A stretch of 11,159 nt of DNA from assembly GCA_012270695.1 (NCBI GenBank), contig JAAXHV010000034.1, positions 1 through 11,159 on the forward strand, written 5' to 3'. Shown here piece after piece: positions 1 to 5,922 of this stretch (positions are counted from its first letter, which is position 1; each line of letters begins with the position of its first letter). This DNA comes from Gammaproteobacteria bacterium. GTDB lineage: Bacteria; Pseudomonadota; Gammaproteobacteria; Eutrophobiales; Eutrophobiaceae. Below the pieces are notes generated by a model that did not search any database, was not told the DNA's origin, and saw only the letters and a list, made by a program, of their open reading frames with translations. The position numbers and the translations under genes were made by a program.

Positions 1-1
1 G

Positions 2-871
2 TTGCAGGACCGGCTTTGCGGCGAAATTGAAGAACTGGACGCAGGTCAGCGTTTTGTCGAGGACCTGTGGGAGCGTCCGCAGGGAGGCGGCGGTATCAGC
101 CGGGTATTGGAGCGCGGTGCCGTGTTTGAAAAAGCAGGAGTAAATTTCTCCCATGTCCACGGAGACCGATTGCCCGCCAGCGCCAGTGTCGACAGGCCGG
201 AAGCCGCGGGGCGAAACTTCCAGGCGATGGGTGTCTCGGCGGTCATCCATCCGGACAATCCAAACGTGCCCACCTCCCACATGAACGTCAGGTTTTTCCT
301 TGCTGAGAAACCGGGAGTGACGCCCCTGTGGTGGTTCGGCGGCGGCTTCGACCTGACGCCTTATTACGGGTTTGAAGAAGATGCCAGGCATTGGCATGAA
401 CTTGCCTTCAGCGCCTGCCGAGAGTTCGGAGAAGATGTCTATCCGAAGTTCAAGAAGTGGTGTGATGATTACTTTTTCATACGCCATCGCGGAGAAGCGC
501 GGGGCATAGGCGGGATCTTTTTTGACGACCTGAATGATTGGGGGTTTTCCAGATGTTTTGAATTCCTCAGAAGTGTTGGCGATCATTACATGCGTGCTTA
601 CCGTCCCGTAGTGGAACGCCGGAAAGACACACCGTATACCGCCCCACAGAAGGATTTTCAGCTCTACCGGCGCGGGCGTTATGTGGAATTCAACCTGGTA
701 TACGACCGGGGTACTTTATTCGGCTTGCAGTCCGGCGGGCGGGTGGAGTCAATCCTGATGTCGCTGCCGCCCCGGGTACAATGGCAATACAACCGCAAGC
801 CGCAACCAGGTACGGAGGAAGCCCGTCTTGTTGAGGAATTTCTCACTCCCAGAGACTGGTTGAATACTTAA
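2..871 (+). CDS. hemF: Oxygen-dependent coproporphyrinogen-III oxidase, 5' partial
   Basis: HemF is a cytoplasmic homodimer that uses O2 to decarboxylate two propionate groups of coproporphyrinogen III to vinyls, giving protoporphyrinogen IX in haem synthesis. The visible 289 residues match the family from about residue 15 to the end. Seen in order are a glycine-rich GGGG stretch, VNFSHVHG, the HPDNPNVPTSHMNVRFF segment, WWFGGGFDLTP, KKWCDDYFF, GIGGIFFDD, and the C-terminal FQLYRRGRYVEFNLVYDRGT and ESILMSLPP blocks. E. coli HemF has 299 residues, so only a short N-terminus is missing and the true start lies upstream of the window. The TTG at position 2 is therefore an internal codon. The gene ends at TAA 869-871 and converges on dtd. 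Identification is from recalled family sequence and is very secure. Confidence 0.97.
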   Translation: MQDRLCGEIEELDAGQRFVEDLWERPQGGGGISRVLERGAVFEKAGVNFSHVHGDRLPASASVDRPEAAGRNFQAMGVSAVIHPDNPNVPTSHMNVRFFLAEKPGVTPLWWFGGGFDLTPYYGFEEDARHWHELAFSACREFGEDVYPKFKKWCDDYFFIRHRGEARGIGGIFFDDLNDWGFSRCFEFLRSVGDHYMRAYRPVVERRKDTPYTAPQKDFQLYRRGRYVEFNLVYDRGTLFGLQSGGRVESILMSLPPRVQWQYNRKPQPGTEEARLVEEFLTPRDWLNT

Positions 872-886
872 CCCGCATAGCAGCGC

Positions 887-907
887 AAAAGGGTCCCCCC
901 TTTTCTT
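887..907. terminator. Bidirectional terminator-like hairpin between hemF and dtd
   Basis: AAAAGGG (887-893) and CCCTTTT (898-904) form a perfect 7-bp stem with a TCCC loop, in the 46-nt gap between two convergent genes. The stem carries A on one side and T on the other, so each strand ends the hairpin with a short U run. That is the usual form of a shared intrinsic terminator. The stem is short and only three pairs are GC, so termination strength is uncertain. Confidence 0.55.
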
Positions 908-917
908 CGACGGATAT

Positions 918-1355
918 CTACACCTGCAGCCAGAAAGTAACCGGTCCGTCGTTCGTGAGAGTAACCTGCATGTTTGCGCCAAATATGCCCGTTTGTACAC
1001 ATCCGTGAGACTCCAGGGCCAGGTCCACGAGTTGCAGGAATAATCGTTGGCCTGTCTCGGGCGCTGCGGCCGAACTGAAACTGGGCCTGGCGCCTTTGCG
1101 GGTATCTGCCGCCAGCGTAAACTGGGGGACTAATAACAGTTCACCGGCGATATCTTGCAGGCTTTGGTTCATTTTCCCGTTGCCGTCCGGGAAAATCCGG
1201 TAATGGATTATTTTCTGTATCAGCCGTTCGGCTGTTTTGGAATTATCCTGTTTTTCAACGCCGATGAGAGCGAGAATCCCCCGGTCGATTTGTGCGACGG
1301 TCTGCGTATCGACCTCTACCCGGGCCTGGGAGACACGCTGTATTAATCCGATCAC
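918..1355 (-). CDS. dtd: D-aminoacyl-tRNA deacylase
   Basis: DTD hydrolyses D-aminoacyl-tRNAs (and mischarged glycyl-tRNA-Ala), recycling tRNA and keeping D-amino acids out of proteins; it is a cytoplasmic homodimer. The 145-residue protein equals the E. coli length and keeps the N-terminal MIxLIQRVSxA block and the YRIFxDxxGKMN block. It also keeps the active-site motifs, QFTLAADTRKGxRPSF at about residues 78-93 and the cross-subunit Gly-cisPro motif NDGPVT at residues 135-140. The last seven residues, VTFWLQV, are the same as in E. coli. Residue 77, usually Ser in the SQFTL motif, is Pro here. The start is GTG (1353-1355), fixed by the conserved N-terminus; no good ribosome binding site precedes it. 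It lies 27 nt after rpiA on the same strand and is probably co-transcribed with it. Confidence 0.96.
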   Translation of the reverse strand: MIGLIQRVSQARVEVDTQTVAQIDRGILALIGVEKQDNSKTAERLIQKIIHYRIFPDGNGKMNQSLQDIAGELLLVPQFTLAADTRKGARPSFSSAAAPETGQRLFLQLVDLALESHGCVQTGIFGANMQVTLTNDGPVTFWLQV

Positions 1356-1382
1356 GCGAGGGTAACTCTGAGTTATCCGGGG

Positions 1383-2036
1383 CTAACCGAGCCTTGTTAC
1401 CTGCCGCTCATCGGCAACCAGCAACACGTCAGCGCGCCGCCTGGCAAACAGGCCGTTGGTGACTACGCCGACTATCTGGTTGAGTTGCTGCTCCAGTTCA
1501 GCCGGGTTGACGATGGACAGGTTGTGGACGTCAAGGATGGCGTTGCCGTTGTCGGTGATAAAATTCTCTCGCAGTAGCGGTTGGCCGCCCAGCTTCACTA
1601 TTTCCCGGGCCACGTAGCTGCGGGCCATGGGGATGACTTCAACCGGTAACGGAAATGTACCCAGAACGTCCACCACCTTTGTGTCATCGACAATGCAGAT
1701 GAACCGGTCACTGACGGCCGCGGTGATCTTCTCCCGGGTCAGGGCGCCGCCGCCGCCCTTGATAAGCTGTAAGTGTCGGGTCGCTTCGTCGGCACCGTCT
1801 ACGTAAACAGAGAGTTCTCTCACGCCGTTCAGGTCGATTATCGGGATCTTATGTTGTCTTAAACGCGTTTCCGTCGCAACCGAACTGGCCACGGCGCCGT
1901 CGATGCGGTGTCTGACACGGGCCAGTTCCTCGATAAAACAATTGACGGTGCTGCCGGTGCCGACGCCCACGACCATATCATCTTCAATAAACTCAATCGC
2001 GGCCTGGGCGACCCGTTGTTTTTTTTCCTGGCTCAT
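1383..2036 (-). CDS. rpiA: Ribose-5-phosphate isomerase A
   Basis: RpiA interconverts ribose 5-phosphate and ribulose 5-phosphate in the non-oxidative pentose phosphate pathway, supplying ribose for nucleotides. The protein has 217 residues (219 in E. coli). It shows the phosphate-binding GTGST at 26-30, DGADE at 80-84 (substrate and catalytic acids), and KGGGGALTREK at 93-103. Lys93 and Glu102 correspond to the catalytic-site Lys94 and Glu103 of E. coli. The ATG at 2034-2036 gives the usual N-terminus MSQEKKQRVAQAA; only a weak purine stretch lies upstream. It is first in an apparent rpiA-dtd unit and divergent from ilvA, the same rpiA/ilvA pairing as in Pseudomonas. The 92-nt divergent region holds an inverted repeat that would lie in or near the rpiA leader. 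Confidence 0.98.
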   Translation of the reverse strand: MSQEKKQRVAQAAIEFIEDDMVVGVGTGSTVNCFIEELARVRHRIDGAVASSVATETRLRQHKIPIIDLNGVRELSVYVDGADEATRHLQLIKGGGGALTREKITAAVSDRFICIVDDTKVVDVLGTFPLPVEVIPMARSYVAREIVKLGGQPLLRENFITDNGNAILDVHNLSIVNPAELEQQLNQIVGVVTNGLFARRRADVLLVADERQVTRLG

Positions 2037-2071
2037 CTGCTGGAATGTCTTATTGGCAAACGTTCGTGACT

Positions 2072-2111
2072 AGCCCGGATTTCGCCAGCTATTTTGTCGG
2101 AAACCCGGGCT
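2072..2111. repeat. 12-bp imperfect inverted repeat between rpiA and ilvA (REP-like)
   Basis: AGCCCGGATTTC (2072-2083) and GAAACCCGGGCT (2100-2111) are inverted copies with one mismatch, separated by 16 nt. Read on the minus strand (the rpiA direction) the mismatch becomes a G-U pair, so the hairpin is complete as rpiA-side RNA. The TAGCCCGGAT...CCGGGCT form resembles dispersed palindromic repeats I recall from proteobacterial genomes. Only one copy is in this window, so membership of a repeat family cannot be shown. A regulatory role for the two divergent genes is equally possible. Confidence 0.5.
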
Positions 2112-2122
2112 GATGTTATCTT
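2094..2122 (+). promoter_or_regulatory. Candidate promoter of ilvA placing transcription start at or near the ATG
   Basis: TTGTCG (2094-2099), a 17-nt gap and TATCTT (2117-2122) form a modest sigma70-like promoter on the plus strand. Transcription would then start near 2128-2130, at the ilvA initiation codon. No Shine-Dalgarno sequence is visible before that ATG, which fits a leaderless message. The -35 box and part of the spacer overlap the right side of the inverted repeat at 2072-2111. The box matches are weak, so this is tentative. Confidence 0.3.
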
Positions 2123-2128
2123 ATACGC

Positions 2129-3649
2129 ATGTTTGAAGAATACAAATCGTTAATCAACGCGGCAACATCAAGGGTATATGACGTTACCAGCCGCTCCTCT
2201 CTTGATTATGCCGGCCAGGCTTCGCGCACCTTGCAGAACCATATCTGGCTGAAGCGGGAAGATCAACAATCGGTATTTTCCTATAAATTACGCGGCGCTT
2301 ATAACCTGGTTGCCACGCTGAGCGATGAGCAGAAGAGAAACGGCGTGATCGCCGCTTCTGCCGGAAATCATGCGCAGGGTGTTGCTCTGGCGGCCGGCAA
2401 AATGAATATTAACGCGACTATCGTGATGCCGAAGACGGCCCCTGAGATTAAAATCAGCGCGGTTCGGCGACTCAATGCCCGGGTTGTCCTGCACGGCAAT
2501 ACCTATGATGATGCCCGGATCTTTGCAGAGGAGCTTGGCGCTGCCGAGAGCAGGACTTTCATACCGCCCTACGACCACCCGCTGGTGATCGCCGGACAGG
2601 CAACCGTGGCCGTCGAGTTGCTGCAACAGTGTGAACGGCAGCCCGACTGTATCTTTGTTCCGGTCGGCGGCGGCGGATTAATTGCCGGGATAGCCTTACA
2701 CGTGAAAGCAACCAGGCCCGGGGTAAAAGTCATCGGTGTAGAACATGACCGGGCGGCCAGTATGTACCAGGCCATGAAAACAGGAAAACGGGTCATCCTG
2801 GACCATGTTGACATCTTTGCCGATGGCGCAGCCGTGCGCCAGGCCGGGGAGGAAACGTTCCGGATTTGCCGCGAACTTGTCGATGAAATCCTGCCGGTCA
2901 ACGTCGATGAGATCTGTGCGGCAGTCAAGGATATATTTGAAGATACCCGTTCCGTCCCTGAACCTGCCGGCGCGCTGGCGCTGACCGGGTTAAAACGCTA
3001 TGTCCAGCGGGAAAAGTCAAAGGACAGGCAGATGGTCGCCATTGTCAGTGGCGCCAACGTGAACTTTGATCGTCTGCGCCACATCGCTGAATTGTCGGCC
3101 CTGGGTGAACAGCGGGAAGCGTTGATCTGCACCAGTATAACCGAGCGCCCCGGCAGTTTTCGCAGCCTGTGCCATGACCTGGGGGCGCGGCAGATCACAG
3201 AGTTCAATTATCGATATTGTGATGCCGAGGAAGCGCATATCTTTGTGGGCGTGCAGTTGCGCCACGGCGTCCAGGAGAAGAACCAGTTGCTTGCAAACCT
3301 GAGGGACAAGGGCTATCAGGTGATTGATTTGAGTAGTGATGAAGTGGCGAAGATGCATATCCGTTACATGATAGGCGGCCATGCGCCCAATATTACCGAT
3401 GAGTTGTTGTACCGGTTTGAATTTCCTGAGCGGTCAGGGGCGCTGCTGCATTTTCTTACACAGATGGGCGAACGTTGGAATATCAGCCTGTTCCATTACC
3501 GTAATCACGGCGCCGCTTACGGACGAGTATTGATGGGGATACAAGTGCCGCCGGAGCAAGCCGGCGAATTTCAGGTATTCCTGGACAGTCTGGGAATTGA
3601 ATATTCGGAAGAGACGAGCAATCCAGTGTATAGAATGTTTCTGAGTTGA
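2129..3649 (+). CDS. ilvA: Biosynthetic threonine ammonia-lyase (threonine dehydratase)
   Basis: IlvA uses pyridoxal phosphate to deaminate threonine to 2-oxobutanoate, the committed step of isoleucine synthesis; the E. coli enzyme is inhibited by isoleucine. The 506-residue length (514 in E. coli) and two regulatory domains mark the biosynthetic type rather than the short catabolic TdcB. The catalytic domain shows SYKLRGAYN with the PLP-binding Lys53, SAGNHAQG at 77-84, and the phosphate-binding GGGG loop at 180-183. Two ACT-like domains follow, at about 325-400 (start ITERPGSF) and about 415-490 (start FPERSGALL). The ATG at 2129 fits the family N-terminus, but no ribosome binding site precedes it. 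It is divergent from rpiA and convergent with the 6S RNA gene. No leader peptide or isoleucine attenuator was seen. Confidence 0.98.
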   Translation: MFEEYKSLINAATSRVYDVTSRSSLDYAGQASRTLQNHIWLKREDQQSVFSYKLRGAYNLVATLSDEQKRNGVIAASAGNHAQGVALAAGKMNINATIVMPKTAPEIKISAVRRLNARVVLHGNTYDDARIFAEELGAAESRTFIPPYDHPLVIAGQATVAVELLQQCERQPDCIFVPVGGGGLIAGIALHVKATRPGVKVIGVEHDRAASMYQAMKTGKRVILDHVDIFADGAAVRQAGEETFRICRELVDEILPVNVDEICAAVKDIFEDTRSVPEPAGALALTGLKRYVQREKSKDRQMVAIVSGANVNFDRLRHIAELSALGEQREALICTSITERPGSFRSLCHDLGARQITEFNYRYCDAEEAHIFVGVQLRHGVQEKNQLLANLRDKGYQVIDLSSDEVAKMHIRYMIGGHAPNITDELLYRFEFPERSGALLHFLTQMGERWNISLFHYRNHGAAYGRVLMGIQVPPEQAGEFQVFLDSLGIEYSEETSNPVYRMFLS

Positions 3650-3679
3650 TAGAGGAAAGCGGCTGACAACTGACCAGGC

Positions 3680-3696
3680 ACAGATTTTAAATCTGT
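3680..3696. repeat. 17-nt palindrome flanked by CCCC, possible REP fragment
   Basis: ACAGATTTTAAATCTGT is a perfect palindrome around a central T, followed by CCCCTTT. On the minus strand it reads AAAGGGGACAGATTTAAAATC, apart from its last base here. The string GGGGACAGATTT recalls repeats associated with REP-type (Y1) transposases in gammaproteobacteria; that link is from memory and no transposase is nearby. It lies 30 nt after the ilvA stop and downstream of 6S RNA. There is no T-run after it, so it is a poor intrinsic terminator. Confidence 0.4.
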
Positions 3697-3703
3697 CCCC
3701 TTT

Positions 3704-3720
3704 ATCCCGCTCCCCGGGAT
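3704..3720. repeat. Small GC-rich hairpin downstream of 6S RNA and ilvA
   Basis: ATCCCG (3704-3709) and CGGGAT (3715-3720) form a 6-bp stem with a 5-nt loop. It begins about 10 nt beyond the predicted 3' end of 6S RNA on the minus strand. It could stop transcription from either side, or leave a stem that 3'-end processing of 6S RNA trims back. Neither strand has the U-tract expected of a strong intrinsic terminator. Confidence 0.35.
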
Positions 3721-3729
3721 TCAGGCGGG

Positions 3730-3910
3730 TATCAACCGTCGTGCCGTTGCAGGCGTTAAACTCGAACCGAAGGTTCAAGTGGGAACAGCGGGCGTTATAT
3801 CAGGCTTCCCACTTCAAGTGGGCATGCACACAATAGCGCGGTTAGTCCCCTTTTTTGCAGGAAATAAGCTCAAGTTTCTCTCGGCCCGCTCACGAACACG
3901 ACAGAAGATA
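3730..3910 (-). ncRNA. ssrS: 6S RNA
   Basis: 6S RNA binds sigma70 RNA polymerase by imitating an open promoter and lowers housekeeping transcription, mainly in stationary phase. On the minus strand the ends pair: TATC...TGTCGTG at the 5' side matches CACGACG...GATA at the 3' side. The 5' half has the typical GTTCG, GAGCGGGCC and GGGGACTAAC blocks. The 3' half has a hairpin ACTTGAAC/GTTCGAGT (one G-U pair) with a CTTCG loop, then GCAACGGCACGACGG, close to recalled Pseudomonas 6S RNA. The predicted length of 181 nt agrees with about 184 in E. coli, and the position just after zapA is the conserved one. Ends are inferred from the terminal stem and may be off by a few bases. In E. coli and Pseudomonas ygfA follows; here ilvA converges instead. 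Confidence 0.9.
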
Positions 3911-3932
3911 CCCTAAACCATGTGCCATCCGT

Positions 3933-4232
3933 TTATTCATTCCTGGTCAGTACACCGTCAATTTTAGTTTGAAGGCGTTTCACCACCGAGTCCACGGATT
4001 CAGTATAGTTCTTATTTTTCCGTTTGTATGCAAGCAGTTCATTGGCAATATTCAAAGTAGCCATGATTATTATACGCTCCGTGCCGATCACGCTGCCACT
4101 GGTTTTCACCTCTTGCAGCTTATCATTGACAAAATCCACTACGCCATGTAATTGCTCTCGTTCATCCTCCGGACAGGAGATCAGGTATTCCCTGTCGAGA
4201 ATCGATACGGGAACCGGCTTGGATTGTGTCAT
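3933..4232 (-). CDS. zapA: Cell division protein ZapA
   Basis: ZapA binds FtsZ and bundles and stabilises the Z-ring at midcell. The 99-residue protein has the family signature VSILDREYLISCPEDE at about residues 8-23, giving the N-terminal beta head. This is followed by IGTERIIIMATLNIANELL and a C-terminal helix rich in charged residues that would form the coiled-coil dimer. Length is normal (109 in E. coli). The ATG at 4230-4232 overlaps the TGA of the zapB-like gene as ATGA on the minus strand, implying translational coupling. 6S RNA starts 22 nt after its TAA (3933-3935), so the RNA may be processed from a longer zapB-zapA transcript or have a promoter inside zapA. Identity is secure from motif and context. 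Confidence 0.95.
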   Translation of the reverse strand: MTQSKPVPVSILDREYLISCPEDEREQLHGVVDFVNDKLQEVKTSGSVIGTERIIIMATLNIANELLAYKRKNKNYTESVDSVVKRLQTKIDGVLTRNE

Positions 4233-4453
4233 GGGCGAGTTTCCATAGCCCGAAGACGAGCAATCATGGATTCAATACGAAATCTTGCCTGCTCTGTTTT
4301 TTCAATCAGTACTGCGCGTTCACTGATCAGGTTTTTTTGCTGATGGCGCAGGGTGGAATTTTCGTTTTTCAATGCATCAACTGTTCGGATAAGATCGTCA
4401 ACCCGCGCTTCAAGCACCCCTAAATCTACATTTTCTGCTTTATTCTCTGACAT
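4229..4453 (-). CDS. ZapB-like coiled-coil protein (TIGR02449 family)
   Basis: A 74-residue hydrophilic protein, almost entirely predicted heptad coiled coil from about residue 12 to 68, with LEARVDDLIRTVDALKNEN followed by a second charged helix and no membrane segment. It resembles the small conserved family TIGR02449 that precedes zapA in many gammaproteobacteria and is often called ZapB-like. A role with ZapA at the Z-ring is inferred from position and fold, not shown. The ATG at 4451-4453 is preceded by GGAAGA about 10 nt upstream. It is first in the minus-strand unit and ends in an ATGA overlap with zapA. A strong promoter candidate (boxes 4513-4541) and a leader hairpin (4473-4500) lie upstream. 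Confidence 0.82.
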   Translation of the reverse strand: MSENKAENVDLGVLEARVDDLIRTVDALKNENSTLRHQQKNLISERAVLIEKTEQARFRIESMIARLRAMETRP

Positions 4454-4472
4454 TGGTTTTATCTTCCGTATT

Positions 4473-4500
4473 CTGACAAGTCCGGGATGGACTTGTTCAG
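4473..4500 (-). promoter_or_regulatory. Hairpin in the predicted leader of zapB-like/zapA mRNA
   Basis: On the minus strand CTGAACAAGTCC pairs with GGACTTG-TCAG around an ATCCC loop, with one bulged base; the 8-bp core is 4476-4483 with 4489-4496. If the promoter at 4513-4541 is used, the hairpin sits in a leader of roughly 50 nt, ending about 20 nt before the start codon. It could also act at DNA level as an operator, since the opposing -35 box (4493-4498) lies in its right arm. There is no U-run, so it is not a terminator. Confidence 0.5.
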
Positions 4501-4520
4501 GGTTTTCCTACAACTATAGA
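4493..4520 (+). promoter_or_regulatory. Candidate sigma70 promoter for pepP-ubiH-ubiI
   Basis: TTGTTC (4493-4498), a 16-nt gap and TATAGA (4515-4520) form a plus-strand promoter with a good -10 and a fair -35. Transcription would start near 4527 and leave a leader of about 77 nt before pepP. The -10 shares the palindromic core CTATAG (4514-4519) with the minus-strand promoter, so both probably cannot be open at once. Confidence 0.5.
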
Positions 4521-4541
4521 ACGCGGTTGAAGGGTGGTCAA
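4513..4541 (-). promoter_or_regulatory. Sigma70 promoter for the zapB-like, zapA, 6S RNA unit
   Basis: On the minus strand TTGACC (4541-4536) and TATAGT (4518-4513) are separated by exactly 17 nt, each box one or two bases from consensus. The predicted start is near 4506. It is the best promoter sequence I found in the window. Its -10 box overlaps that of an opposing candidate on the plus strand. Confidence 0.7.
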
Positions 4542-4572
4542 GATTGCTTTTGGCAATCTATCACGGTACCGT
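4541..4572 (+). promoter_or_regulatory. Hairpin plus palindrome in the pepP leader
   Basis: AGATTGC (4541-4547) pairs with GCAATCT (4553-4559) around a TTTTG loop, and four bases later comes the perfect 10-nt palindrome ACGGTACCGT (4563-4572). TCCTAC at 4506-4511 is also inverted as GTAGGA at 4571-4576. Either RNA structure in the pepP leader or a protein-binding site is possible; I recognise no known regulator motif. Confidence 0.4.
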
Positions 4573-4603
4573 AGGAAGTCCTGGAAAAATCAGGGGTTGT
4601 TAA

Positions 4604-5914
4604 ATGAAACACGGCGAATTTCGAAAGCGTCGAAAGAAACTCATGGATATGCTGGGAGATGACAGCATTGCCATCCTGCCCGCTGCGCCCGAGAAAATAC
4701 GTAACCGGGACGTTGCATTTCGCTATCGTCCCGATAGCGATTTTTATTATTTAACGGGGTTTGCCGAGCCGGAGGCAGTCATAACGCTTATCCCCGGACG
4801 GGGGCAGGGCGAATTTATCCTGTTTTGTCGTGAACGCAACCCGGAAAAGGAGATCTGGCACGGCGCTCGGTCTGGCCTTGAAGGCGCCTGCAATGATTAC
4901 GGCGCGGACGATGCCTACCCCATAACCGACCTGGATGACATTTTGCCCGGTTTGCTGGAGAACCGGGCTCGGATCTATTACACCATGGGCAATAACGCTG
5001 TCTTCGATCAGCGTGTGCTCGGCTGGGTCAATCAAGTACGCGGCAAGGCCCGTAGCGGAATCCATGCGCCCGAACAGTTTGTTTCCCTGAACCACATCCT
5101 GCATGACATGCGCCTGTATAAAAGTCGCTATGAAGTCAGCATGTTACGCAAGGCTGCCGCAATTTCAGCAAATGCCCACGTACGCGCAATGAAGTCATGC
5201 CGGCCAGGAATAACGGAATATCAGATCGAGGCTGAACTGCTCCACGAGTTCATGCGTCAGGGTGCGCACAGCGCAGCTTATCCTTCCATCGTAGGCAGTG
5301 GGGTGAACAGTTGTGTTTTACACTACATTGATAACAGCAGTGAACTGAAAGACGGTGACATATTATTGATCGACGCCGGGGCAGAATATGAATGCTATGC
5401 GAGTGACGTGACGCGTACGTTCCCCGTCAACGGTAAATTCAACGACCGGCAGAGGGCTGTCTATGAGATTGTTCTGGCCGCACAACTCGCCGCCTGTGAT
5501 GCAGTGAGGCCGGGGAATCACTGGGCACAACCCCATGACGCGGCAGTTGAGGTGTTGACGGAAGGTCTTGTTGCGCTGGGGATTCTAAAGGGAAAACCGC
5601 AAACACTGATAAAAGAAAAAGCATACAGTCGTTATTTCATGCACAAAACCGGACACTGGTTGGGTATGGACGTACACGACGTCGGTGATTATAAGATCGG
5701 CGAGGAGTGGCGGATGCTTGAACCGGGTATGGTTATGACCATTGAGCCGGGGCTTTATTTCCCTCCGCAACAGGGTCTTGCCAGGAAATGGTGGAATATT
5801 GGCGTGCGTATTGAAGATGACGTACTGGTAACAAAAGACGGATCTGAAGTGCTGAGCAGGGATGCGCCCAAAAGCATCGCTGAAATCGAGGCGCTGATGA
5901 CGCTGAATGGATAA
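4604..5914 (+). CDS. pepP: Xaa-Pro aminopeptidase P
   Basis: PepP is a cytoplasmic dimanganese aminopeptidase that removes an N-terminal residue preceding proline. The 436-residue protein (441 in E. coli) has the N-terminal creatinase-like domain (about 1-170, with YRPDSDFYYLTGFAEPEAV) and the pita-bread catalytic domain (about 175-430). All five metal ligands are present: Asp257 and Asp268 (LIDAGAEYECYASDVTRTF), His351 (HKTGHWLG), Glu381 (TIEPGLYF) and Glu404 (VRIEDDV). His347, His358 and Arg402 match E. coli His350, His361 and Arg404. The ATG at 4604 has AGGGG seven bases upstream. It heads a plus-strand run with ubiH starting 8 nt after its stop, as in E. coli pepP-ubiH-ubiI. The usual upstream partner ygfB is absent. 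It is probably an active enzyme. Confidence 0.97.
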   Translation: MKHGEFRKRRKKLMDMLGDDSIAILPAAPEKIRNRDVAFRYRPDSDFYYLTGFAEPEAVITLIPGRGQGEFILFCRERNPEKEIWHGARSGLEGACNDYGADDAYPITDLDDILPGLLENRARIYYTMGNNAVFDQRVLGWVNQVRGKARSGIHAPEQFVSLNHILHDMRLYKSRYEVSMLRKAAAISANAHVRAMKSCRPGITEYQIEAELLHEFMRQGAHSAAYPSIVGSGVNSCVLHYIDNSSELKDGDILLIDAGAEYECYASDVTRTFPVNGKFNDRQRAVYEIVLAAQLAACDAVRPGNHWAQPHDAAVEVLTEGLVALGILKGKPQTLIKEKAYSRYFMHKTGHWLGMDVHDVGDYKIGEEWRMLEPGMVMTIEPGLYFPPQQGLARKWWNIGVRIEDDVLVTKDGSEVLSRDAPKSIAEIEALMTLNG

Positions 5915-5922
5915 CGTGGTCG

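Noticed and set aside
1361..1378. Palindrome TAACTCTGAGTTA between rpiA and dtd as a terminator or operator
   Set aside because: The gap is only 27 nt within an apparent operon, the loop would be one base, and no U-run follows; chance symmetry is likely.
3434..3778. Minus-strand open frame across the end of ilvA and the 6S RNA 3' end
   Set aside because: It overlaps ilvA and the 6S RNA structure and has no protein-like motif.
3855..4151. Plus-strand open frames over 6S RNA and zapA
   Set aside because: They run antisense to ssrS and zapA and have no recognisable domain.
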